Shown: positions 1-4,985 of the stretch, one piece after another
How positions within the stretch are numbered: the stretch's first letter is position 1
How the letters are laid out: every line of letters starts with the position of its first letter
Assembly (NCBI GenBank): GCA_902781245.1
Contig: CACZIP010000128.1
Span: forward strand, 1-6,180
Source: an uncultured Coriobacteriaceae bacterium
Lineage (GTDB): Bacteria > Actinomycetota > Coriobacteriia > Coriobacteriales > Eggerthellaceae
Length of the DNA stretch: 6,180 nt
Direction: 5' to 3'
Program-made: the position numbers and the translations under genes
Notes under the pieces: generated by a model
What the model was told of the DNA's origin: nothing
What the model saw: only the letters and a program-made list of their open reading frames with translations
The model's database searches: none

Positions 1-81
1 ACCAGCATCGTCGAGGGCGGTGCCCACGATGTCATGTTGAAGGACAAGACGCCGTACGTCGGCAGCTCCATCGGGCATTAA
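1..81 (+). CDS. C-terminal end of an unidentified protein (5' truncated)
   Basis: Frame 1 is open from the first base to the TAA at 79-81 and gives 26 residues ending in ...KTPYVGSSIGH. The fragment is too short to assign. A Gly-Gly-Ala-His-Asp-Val-Met-Leu stretch at fragment residues 6-13 resembles the region around the catalytic histidine near the C terminus of some alpha/beta hydrolases, but this is only a weak resemblance. In many actinobacteria alaS precedes ruvX, and this tail does not look like the glycine-rich DHHA1 end of alanyl-tRNA synthetase. The gene is separated from ruvX by 126 nt containing a palindrome and a promoter-like element, so it is probably a different transcription unit. 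That it is the end of a coding region is likely; its function is unknown. Confidence 0.55.
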   Translation, partial: TSIVEGGAHDVMLKDKTPYVGSSIGH

Positions 82-140
82 GCACAAGCAAGAAACGAAA
101 AAGAGCCTCCCCATATGGTTTGAACTGTCTCCCATTTCTT

Positions 141-175
141 GGTGACACTCCGGTACCCGGTACCAATGTGTCACC
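141..175. repeat. Interrupted palindrome upstream of ruvX (operator, REP-like or hairpin)
   Basis: Two perfect 8-bp arms, GGTGACAC (141-148) and GTGTCACC (168-175), enclose a second symmetric pair, GGTACC (152-157) and GGTACC (159-164). These are centred on C158, with 3-nt non-pairing steps between inner and outer arms. In RNA read from the + strand the outer stem can extend outward to 136-140 / 176-180 using two G-U wobbles. No run of T follows, so it is a poor intrinsic terminator. The right arm ends just where a -35 element for the ruvX promoter would begin, which suits an operator. It could also be a dispersed REP-type palindrome or a transcript-end hairpin for the upstream gene. The symmetry is directly visible; the role is undetermined. 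Confidence 0.7.
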
Positions 176-195
176 GAGGATTGCTGCTTTAGCTT

Positions 196-201
196 TATAC
201 T
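196..201 (+). promoter_or_regulatory. Probable -10 element of ruvX, giving a leaderless transcript
   Basis: TATACT differs from the consensus TATAAT at one base and lies 6 nt before the ruvX ATG, so the expected transcription start falls on the A of that ATG. There is no Shine-Dalgarno sequence before this ATG, which fits leaderless initiation, common in actinobacteria. No convincing -35 hexamer is seen at 16-18 nt spacing; that position is taken by the edge of the palindrome at 141-175. Confidence 0.5.
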
Positions 202-207
202 CTTCCT

Positions 208-645
208 ATGCGTATCATGGCGCTCGACATAGGTGAGAAGCGCGTAGGGGTGGCGATAAGCGACCCCGACGAACGTGTTGCTTCGCCTGTGTGCGTGCTC
301 GCTGCAGAAGAGGTTCGCTCAAACGGCAGATCGTTCCGCATCGTTCTCGAGGACTGGGAGCCCGAATTGCTTTTGTGCGGGCTGCCAATGACGTTGTCCG
401 GTGAAGAAGGACCCCAGGCGGAACGGGTGCGGGAGTTCGCGGAAATCGTTGCGAATAATATTGGAATTCCGTTAGAATTCGCAGATGAGCGGCTTAGCTC
501 TGCCGAAGCCAAACGTAGTTTGCGTGAAAAGGGCCTGAGCGAAAAAGCCATGCGGGGCAAAGTCGATATGATAGCTGCAAGTATATTCTTACAATCGTGG
601 CTAGACGCGCGCAACGGTGCGCGTGAACAGGTCAAAGACGGGTAG
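208..645 (+). CDS. ruvX: RuvX/YqgF-family putative Holliday junction resolvase / pre-16S rRNA nuclease
   Basis: The product is a 145-residue cytoplasmic RNase H-fold nuclease of the YqgF family. Members have been described both as putative Holliday junction resolvases and as nucleases that mature the 5' end of 16S rRNA. The length is typical. The N terminus carries the family DIGEKRVGVA strand (residues 7-16) with acidic D7. GLPMTLSGEEGP at 58-69 corresponds to the usual GLP..-DG-EGP loop. FADERLSS at 91-98 supplies the central acidic residue E94, and VDMIAASIFLQSWLD at 119-133 supplies the last catalytic acid, D120. The start at 208 is chosen because family proteins begin a few residues before DxG and no better start exists. 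No ribosome binding site precedes it, and a -10-like element 6 nt upstream points to leaderless translation. mltG follows after 6 nt, so the two are probably co-transcribed. Confidence 0.95.
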   Translation: MRIMALDIGEKRVGVAISDPDERVASPVCVLAAEEVRSNGRSFRIVLEDWEPELLLCGLPMTLSGEEGPQAERVREFAEIVANNIGIPLEFADERLSSAEAKRSLREKGLSEKAMRGKVDMIAASIFLQSWLDARNGAREQVKDG

Positions 646-651
646 GCAAAC

Positions 652-1779
652 ATGTCCAGAAACAAGATCACCTATTCGCAGCATCCGAATCGGGCCGCAC
701 GCTCGGCGCATGCAAAAGGCGATAAGCAGTTCCGCACCTATGATACGAGCGCTATCCGCCCGAAGCAGAGCCCCACAGGTGCCATCGTCGGTATTGTCGT
801 CCTGGTTGTATTGCTCGTGCTCATCCTGGTCGGGGTGTTCAGCTTTGTTCGTGGCTGTGGAAAGACTCCGCTTGTGCCGCGTGGCACCGAGGTGACAATC
901 ACGGTTAGCGAGGGCGAAGGCGCCAAATCAGTGGGGAAGACGCTCGTCGACGAAGGCCTCATCTCCAATTCGGGTGAGTTCGTCGATCGCGTCAACGCAT
1001 TGGGCGAAGATGGTTCGCTGCATCCGGGCACGTACGTCTTGACTGGTGGCCAGTCGGTTGACGAAATCATTCAAGTTCTGCATACGTCCGTTGCGGCTGA
1101 CACGTTCACCATACCCGAAGGGTCAACGCTGGCCCAGACGGCTGCTATTGTTGCGGAAGCGACAGGCGGGCGAATAACAGCGGAAGACTTCATCGCAGCG
1201 GCGAGCGACGCGTCGGTGTATGCCAGCTCGTACGCGTTCTTGGAGGATGTGGGCAACAATTCGCTTGAGGGCTTCCTGTTCCCGAAGACTTATCCATACA
1301 ATGGCGAATCGACTGCCGATTCGATTATCAGAGTAATGCTCGATCAGTTCGGCGCTGAAACAGCCGGTCTCGATTGGTCGTATGTCGAGTCACAAGGCCT
1401 GTCCCACTACGACGCAATCAAGCTGGCATCGATTGTCGAGAAGGAAGCACATGCCGACCATCGCGCCACCGTTGCATCGGTGTTTTACAATCGCCTGGCT
1501 GTTGGCATGCGCTTGCAGTCTGATGCCACGGTTGCCTATGTTGTCGGTCATGATCCGACGGCAGAGGACGTTGCGACCGAAAGTGCTTACAACACTTACT
1601 TCATCGACGGGCTCACTCCGACGCCCATTAACTCGCCCGGGATCGAATGCATCCAAGCGGTTTGCTCGCCTGATCAAACCGGCTACTACTACTTCTACTT
1701 TGAAGATGATGGCAATGGTGGTCTGAACTACTACTTCACGGAGACCTACGAGGACCATCAAGCCACTTACGAAGGCTAA
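652..1779 (+). CDS. mltG: Endolytic murein transglycosylase MltG (YceG-like)
   Basis: This 375-residue membrane-anchored enzyme cleaves nascent glycan strands in peptidoglycan and is thought to set strand length (terminase). A basic cytoplasmic tail (1-42) precedes one transmembrane helix (about 43-66), so the bulk is extracytoplasmic. A LysM-like subdomain spans about 73-145 and the YceG catalytic domain about 150-372. Family motifs are EGFLFPKTY (206-214), ASIVEKEA (259-266) with E263 as the probable catalytic glutamate by analogy with E. coli E218, YNRLAVGMRLQSDATVAY (279-296), and GLTPTPINSPG (320-330). Three cysteines (C69, C333, C338) lie beyond the membrane helix, and C333/C338 sit where relatives usually have small residues, so a disulfide is possible. 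The gene starts 6 nt after the ruvX stop with a weak GGGTAGG ribosome site overlapping that stop, and ends before a strong terminator. Confidence 0.95.
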   Translation: MSRNKITYSQHPNRAARSAHAKGDKQFRTYDTSAIRPKQSPTGAIVGIVVLVVLLVLILVGVFSFVRGCGKTPLVPRGTEVTITVSEGEGAKSVGKTLVDEGLISNSGEFVDRVNALGEDGSLHPGTYVLTGGQSVDEIIQVLHTSVAADTFTIPEGSTLAQTAAIVAEATGGRITAEDFIAAASDASVYASSYAFLEDVGNNSLEGFLFPKTYPYNGESTADSIIRVMLDQFGAETAGLDWSYVESQGLSHYDAIKLASIVEKEAHADHRATVASVFYNRLAVGMRLQSDATVAYVVGHDPTAEDVATESAYNTYFIDGLTPTPINSPGIECIQAVCSPDQTGYYYFYFEDDGNGGLNYYFTETYEDHQATYEG

Positions 1780-1791
1780 GGACTTGAATTG

Positions 1792-1824
1792 ACGCGCCGC
1801 CCCCAAGGGGCGGCACGTTTTTTT
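1792..1824 (+). terminator. Rho-independent terminator after mltG
   Basis: A perfect 8-bp all-G/C stem, GCCGCCCC (1796-1803) with GGGGCGGC (1807-1814), closes a CAA triloop. It is extended by three further pairs below one mismatch (1792-1794 with 1816-1818) and followed directly by seven T residues (1818-1824). It lies 12 nt after the mltG stop and separates the ruvX-mltG unit from the aro operon. Confidence 0.93.
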
Positions 1825-1883
1825 CGCCCGAAGAGTGTAGTTTCCATATTCCATCACCCGCTTTCGTTCCCGTTGTGCTGGGT

Positions 1884-1889
1884 TACAAT
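1884..1889 (+). promoter_or_regulatory. Candidate -10 element of the aro operon promoter
   Basis: TACAAT matches TATAAT at five of six positions and lies 37 nt before the aroC ATG, predicting a transcription start near 1896 and a leader of about 30 nt that contains the aroC ribosome site. No clear -35 is present. Its position between the terminator at 1792-1824 and aroC makes a promoter here functionally expected. Confidence 0.45.
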
Positions 1890-1916
1890 TCAAGGTGAAT
1901 GATCCAGCCGCTGAAC

Positions 1917-1921
1917 GGGAG
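1917..1921 (+). promoter_or_regulatory. Ribosome binding site of aroC
   Basis: GGGAG lies 5 nt before the ATG at 1927. It supports that start, which also places the conserved GESHG motif at residues 7-11, as in other chorismate synthases. Confidence 0.75.
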
Positions 1922-1926
1922 CAACA

Positions 1927-3099
1927 ATGCACTACATGACAGCAGGCGAAAGCCATGGACCGCAACTGACGGCTATCGTCGACGGTGTGCCGGCAGGGCT
2001 GCGCATTTCAGAAGCAAGCATCAACGCCGATTTGGCGCGGCGCCAATCCGGCTACGGCCGCGGTGGTCGCATGGATATCGAATCCGATACGGCGCGCATC
2101 GTGTCGGGTGTACGTTTCGGTCGCACGCTTGGATCACCGATTGCGCTCGTCGTGGAGAACCGAGATTGGCAAAACTGGGTTGAGGACATGGCTGCATTCG
2201 GGGAGGCGCCCGTCGGTCTACATCGTGAAACAACGCCGCGTCCAGGTCATGCGGATCTGGTTGGAGCTCTCAAGATTGACTCGGATGACTGTCGCGATGT
2301 GCTCGAGCGCGCGAGCGCGCGCGAAACCGCAGCGCGCGTGGCTGCTGCTGGCATAGCGCGTGAGTTCCTTGCGGATCTGGGTGTCGAAATATTCTCGTAC
2401 GTCACATCAATTGGCCAGGCTCAATGGATTGAGCGCGACCCCATGATGGAAGCGCCCGATTACAAGCCTCTCGAAATCGAGATCTCGGACGTGCGCTGCC
2501 CTAACGAAGCCGCGTCAGATGCCATGCGCCTTGAAATAGACAAGGCAATCGAAGCGGGGGAAAGCCTCGGCGGCACGTTCCGCGTCGTCGTCCGCGGTCT
2601 TGTTCCCGGTGTGGGTGGATATGCATCGCGGGATGAGCGTTTGAGCTCACGTATCGGCGCTGCGCTCTTCTCGATTCCGGCAATCAAGGGAGTCGAGTTC
2701 GGGCTTGGGTTCGAAGCTTCCCATTTGCCCGGCTCGCAAGTTCACGACCAAATCGAGCTTGACCGTGGCAACGGCTTTACGCGAATGAGCAACAATGCCG
2801 GGGGGCTCGAAGGTGGAATGACGACGGGCATGCCGTTGATTGTCACGTGCGCCATGAAGCCGATCCCGACGTTGGGCACTCCTTTGCAGACGATTGATCT
2901 GGACACGCTCGAGCCCGCAGCTGCATCCACGGAGCGCTCAGACGTTTGCGCTGTTCCAGCATGTGCGGTTGTGGCCGAGTCGGAGATCGCCTTCGAATTG
3001 GCCAATGCCTATCTCGAAAAATTCGGCCACGACAATATGACGGACATTCGTGCTGCCGTCGCTGCGTACAAGCAGCGTTTGAGGACGGCGGCAAAGTAA
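1927..3099 (+). CDS. aroC: Chorismate synthase
   Basis: The 390-residue cytoplasmic enzyme converts 5-enolpyruvylshikimate-3-phosphate to chorismate, the last shared step of aromatic biosynthesis, using reduced FMN. All three family signatures are visible: GESHG at 7-11 with active-site H10; RPGHAD at 105-110 with the second conserved histidine H108, followed by LERASARETAARVA (126-139); and ERSDVCAVPA (336-345) with D339. The RRQSGYGRGGRM segment (38-49) and NNAGGLEGGMTTGMP (289-303) form the usual substrate and flavin-binding regions. The length is normal for the long actinobacterial-type enzyme. It opens the aroC-aroK-aroB-aroQ operon, after the mltG terminator and a probable promoter. Its TAA stop shares an A with the ATG of a 21-codon micro-ORF (3099-3164). 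Whether the flavin is reduced by a separate reductase cannot be told from the sequence. Confidence 0.97.
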   Translation: MHYMTAGESHGPQLTAIVDGVPAGLRISEASINADLARRQSGYGRGGRMDIESDTARIVSGVRFGRTLGSPIALVVENRDWQNWVEDMAAFGEAPVGLHRETTPRPGHADLVGALKIDSDDCRDVLERASARETAARVAAAGIAREFLADLGVEIFSYVTSIGQAQWIERDPMMEAPDYKPLEIEISDVRCPNEAASDAMRLEIDKAIEAGESLGGTFRVVVRGLVPGVGGYASRDERLSSRIGAALFSIPAIKGVEFGLGFEASHLPGSQVHDQIELDRGNGFTRMSNNAGGLEGGMTTGMPLIVTCAMKPIPTLGTPLQTIDLDTLEPAAASTERSDVCAVPACAVVAESEIAFELANAYLEKFGHDNMTDIRAAVAAYKQRLRTAAK

Positions 3100-3164
3100 T
3101 GTCCGCAATGGCCTTGAAAAGCCGAAAAGGGGCAACCTCTTTCTGGTCGGGTGGTGCTCGATGA
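3099..3164 (+). CDS. Putative 21-residue coupling micro-ORF between aroC and aroK
   Basis: An ATG overlaps the aroC stop by one base (TAATG, 3097-3101). Its frame runs 21 codons to a TGA at 3162-3164 that overlaps the aroK ATG in the classic ATGA arrangement (3161-3164). The peptide begins MSAMALKSRKG and ends WSGGAR; it is basic, has no acidic residue and no recognisable domain. The double overlap is what one expects if ribosomes finishing aroC re-initiate, cross the gap and re-initiate again at aroK. No strong ribosome site precedes its ATG. It may equally be a chance frame in a 61-nt spacer; conservation in relatives is unknown to me. Confidence 0.3.
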   Translation: MSAMALKSRKGATSFWSGGAR

Positions 3165-3751
3165 CCGAGGTGTTCGACTTTCGCAAATCATCAGACGAAT
3201 CAGCTGATCGTTCGTACAAGCTGGTCATGCCCGTGTTCTTTGTGGGGTTCATGGGCGCTGGCAAGACATCGGTGGCGCGGAAGCTTGCGCGAAGTGCCGG
3301 CGTGACTGCTGTCGACATGGACACGTATATCGCACGGAGTTGCGACATGAAGGTGAAGCAGATCTTCGCAGAAGCAGGCGAAGAGGGCTTTCGTCAAATC
3401 GAAACCGATGTCCTGCGCGAGCTTGCATGTTCAAGCGAACCCCAGCTTGTATCGTGCGGAGGTGGGGTTGTGCTTGCCGAGGAAAACAGGCGCATCCTCT
3501 CCGACAACGGGTATGTTGTGCACTTGCGCGTCACCGCAGACGAAGCTGCATCGCGCATATCGGACATATCGACGCGTCCCTTGTTTGGGGACCTCGATCA
3601 AGCCCGCCAAATTATCGAAGACCGAATGCCGCTTTACGAGGAAGTGGCCAACTTGACGATCGACACAGCGGGACGGGGTACGGGCTCGATTGCGCGAGAA
3701 GCTTTCGCCCGGCTGAAGGAAAACGGCATTCTGGTTCGCAGCAGCCGATAA
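3161..3751 (+). CDS. aroK: Shikimate kinase
   Basis: This 196-residue nucleoside monophosphate kinase-like enzyme phosphorylates shikimate at O3 using ATP. The Walker A motif GFMGAGKT is at 29-36, the Mg2+/shikimate-binding D-M-D at 52-54, the shikimate-contacting arginine R78 in GFRQIE, the GGG loop at 100-102, the lid arginine in STRPLF at R139, and the adenine/lid-side R-x-PLY motif at 155-159. The ATG at 3161 gives about 23 extra residues ahead of the usual N terminus. An internal ATG at residue 23 (3227) would give a canonical-length protein but has no ribosome site, whereas 3161 has a GGGTGG stretch upstream and an ATGA overlap with the micro-ORF. I therefore prefer 3161, with some doubt. 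aroB follows after 45 nt. Confidence 0.94.
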   Translation: MTEVFDFRKSSDESADRSYKLVMPVFFVGFMGAGKTSVARKLARSAGVTAVDMDTYIARSCDMKVKQIFAEAGEEGFRQIETDVLRELACSSEPQLVSCGGGVVLAEENRRILSDNGYVVHLRVTADEAASRISDISTRPLFGDLDQARQIIEDRMPLYEEVANLTIDTAGRGTGSIAREAFARLKENGILVRSSR

Positions 3752-3783
3752 AGCATCTGTTGCAAATTGCGCCGAGCAGGAAA

Positions 3784-3788
3784 GGGAG
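3784..3788 (+). promoter_or_regulatory. Ribosome binding site that fixes the aroB start at 3797
   Basis: GGGAG lies 8 nt before the ATG at 3797. An in-frame TTG at 3767 would lengthen the protein by 10 residues but would place this ribosome site inside the coding region. Another ATG at 3792 is out of frame. Confidence 0.75.
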
Positions 3789-3796
3789 ATTATGCC

Positions 3797-4903
3797 ATGG
3801 CAACAAAGGTAATTGTCAGCTTGCCCGGAGAGCATGATTATTCGGTGCGAATCGGTTCGGGAGTCATCGCTGCGCTTGGGCGTAATCTTCGCGAGATCGA
3901 GCGTTTTTCCAGCATTCGGGATGCGCTGGTCATAACCGACAGTAACGTCGGGCCTCTCTATCTGGCGCAAGTTAAAGCTTCCTTGAGCCAAGCAGGCTTC
4001 AAGGCTGCCGACATCGTAGTGCCTGCAGGCGAGAGCTCGAAATCTCTCGAGATAGCAGGTGAGATCTGGTCTGCCATGGTGCAGCTGGGCATGGGGCGCG
4101 ACTGCATGGTCGTCGCGCTCGGCGGCGGTGTTATCGGCGACTTGGCTGGCTATGTGGCCGCATCGTACATGCGTGGTGTCCCTGTCGTGCAGGTTCCCAC
4201 AACGTTGCTCGCGATGGTTGATTCGTCTGTCGGCGGGAAAACCGCTGTCAACCTGCCTGAGGGGAAGAACCTTGTCGGTGCTTTCTGGCAGCCGAGCTTC
4301 GTCTGCGCTGATACCGACACGTTGGCAACGCTGCCCGAGCGCGAATGGCGCTGTGGGTGTGGAGAAGTGGCAAAGTCGGCCGTCATCGATTCCGACGATT
4401 TCTTCTTCTGGCTCACCGATCACGCGCACGAACTTGCCAACCGCGATGCGGAAACCACCCAAGAAGCTATTGCCCGCTGCGTCGTCTTCAAAGCTGATGT
4501 GGTCGCATGCGACAAGACCGAAAGCGAAGGTGTGCGCGAGTGTCTGAACTACGGGCATACGCTTGGTCATGCTATCGAGTCGTGCGCGAGTTTCGGCACG
4601 TTCTCGCATGGTGCTTGTGTGGCGGAGGGCATGCGTTTTGCTGCGCGGTTGACCCAGTCGATTACGCCTGAAGCAGCGCAAGGTGCTGTCGAGGCGTTTG
4701 CGGAAGCGCAAGCCGAGCTGCTCGATGCGCTAGGCTTGGAACCGCTCGAACACGGGTTGTCCTCGGAGGAGCTGCTGGCGACAATGAAGCATGACAAGAA
4801 AGTGCGGTCAGGGGAGTTGCGTTTCGTTCTGGTCGACGACATAGCAAGTTGGCGCGTGGAGACCCTTTCCGACGACCTCGTGTTGGCCGCATTGGACGGA
4901 TAA
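3797..4903 (+). CDS. aroB: 3-Dehydroquinate synthase
   Basis: The 368-residue cytoplasmic, NAD- and divalent-metal-dependent enzyme converts DAHP to 3-dehydroquinate, the second shikimate step. The NAD-binding GGGVIGDLAGYVAA is at 109-122. RGVPVVQVPTTLLAMVDSSV (126-145), continuing as GGKTAVN (146-152), holds D142 and K148. The metal ligands by family alignment are E190, H254 (in NYGHTLGHAIE, 251-261) and H271. Further conserved residues are K193, K232, R247, N251, H258 and the MKHDKK segment (330-335). The segment before the metal-binding glutamate reads RCGCGE (185-190), with two cysteines where most relatives have small or hydrophobic residues. The length is typical. The start at 3797 is chosen from the GGGAG ribosome site. 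It lies 45 nt after aroK and 82 nt before aroQ, so it is part of the aro operon. Confidence 0.96.
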   Translation: MATKVIVSLPGEHDYSVRIGSGVIAALGRNLREIERFSSIRDALVITDSNVGPLYLAQVKASLSQAGFKAADIVVPAGESSKSLEIAGEIWSAMVQLGMGRDCMVVALGGGVIGDLAGYVAASYMRGVPVVQVPTTLLAMVDSSVGGKTAVNLPEGKNLVGAFWQPSFVCADTDTLATLPEREWRCGCGEVAKSAVIDSDDFFFWLTDHAHELANRDAETTQEAIARCVVFKADVVACDKTESEGVRECLNYGHTLGHAIESCASFGTFSHGACVAEGMRFAARLTQSITPEAAQGAVEAFAEAQAELLDALGLEPLEHGLSSEELLATMKHDKKVRSGELRFVLVDDIASWRVETLSDDLVLAALDG

Positions 4904-4941
4904 CCAAAAGGTTGCGGCCTCTTCAAGATGGTTCGTAAGCT

Positions 4942-4949
4942 GCTACAAT
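4942..4949 (+). promoter_or_regulatory. Candidate extended -10 promoter upstream of aroQ
   Basis: TGC followed by TACAAT (4944-4949) forms an extended -10 element (TGn plus a five-of-six match to TATAAT) in the 82-nt gap after aroB. The predicted start is near 4956, giving a leader of about 30 nt with the aroQ ribosome site. No good -35 is seen, which extended -10 promoters can tolerate. It could allow expression of the aroQ fusion apart from the upstream aro genes. Confidence 0.4.
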
Positions 4950-4974
4950 CTTCCTGTCGATAATCAACCGTTGC

Positions 4975-4980
4975 AAGGAG
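4975..4980 (+). promoter_or_regulatory. Ribosome binding site of aroQ
   Basis: AAGGAG lies 5 nt before the ATG at 4986 and 11 nt before a second in-frame ATG at 4992. The spacing favours 4986, giving an N terminus Met-Ala-Met-Pro. Confidence 0.75.
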
Positions 4981-4985
4981 CCTCG

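Noticed and set aside
1..81. Assignment of the leading fragment to alaS from conserved gene order
   Set aside because: The 26 residues do not resemble the glycine-rich C-terminal end of alanyl-tRNA synthetase, so synteny alone was not enough.
141..195. Palindrome plus T-containing stretch as an intrinsic terminator of the upstream gene
   Set aside because: The stem is not followed by a T run; the scattered T residues begin several bases later and overlap the ruvX promoter element. Kept only as an undetermined palindrome.
464..480. Two GAATTC hexamers 5 nt apart in ruvX, an apparent inverted repeat
   Set aside because: Each hexamer is itself palindromic, the sequence is within coding DNA for conserved residues, and there is nothing further to support a regulatory role.
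1899..2183. Open frame overlapping the aroC start in another frame, possible leader peptide
   Set aside because: It runs deep into aroC, its product is Arg-rich nonsense, it has no run of aromatic codons expected of an attenuator, and the aroC ribosome site is well placed for 1927.
2301..2340. Alternating GC-rich tract (possible Z-DNA or repeat) inside aroC
   Set aside because: It encodes the invariant LERASARETAARVA signature of chorismate synthase, which explains the CG-rich codons.
3431..4711. Long open frame on the - strand (426 codons) across aroK and aroB
   Set aside because: It lies opposite two confidently identified genes, spans the spacer between them, and its translation is Arg/His/Cys-rich without recognisable motifs. 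It is a by-product of the codon use of the + strand genes.
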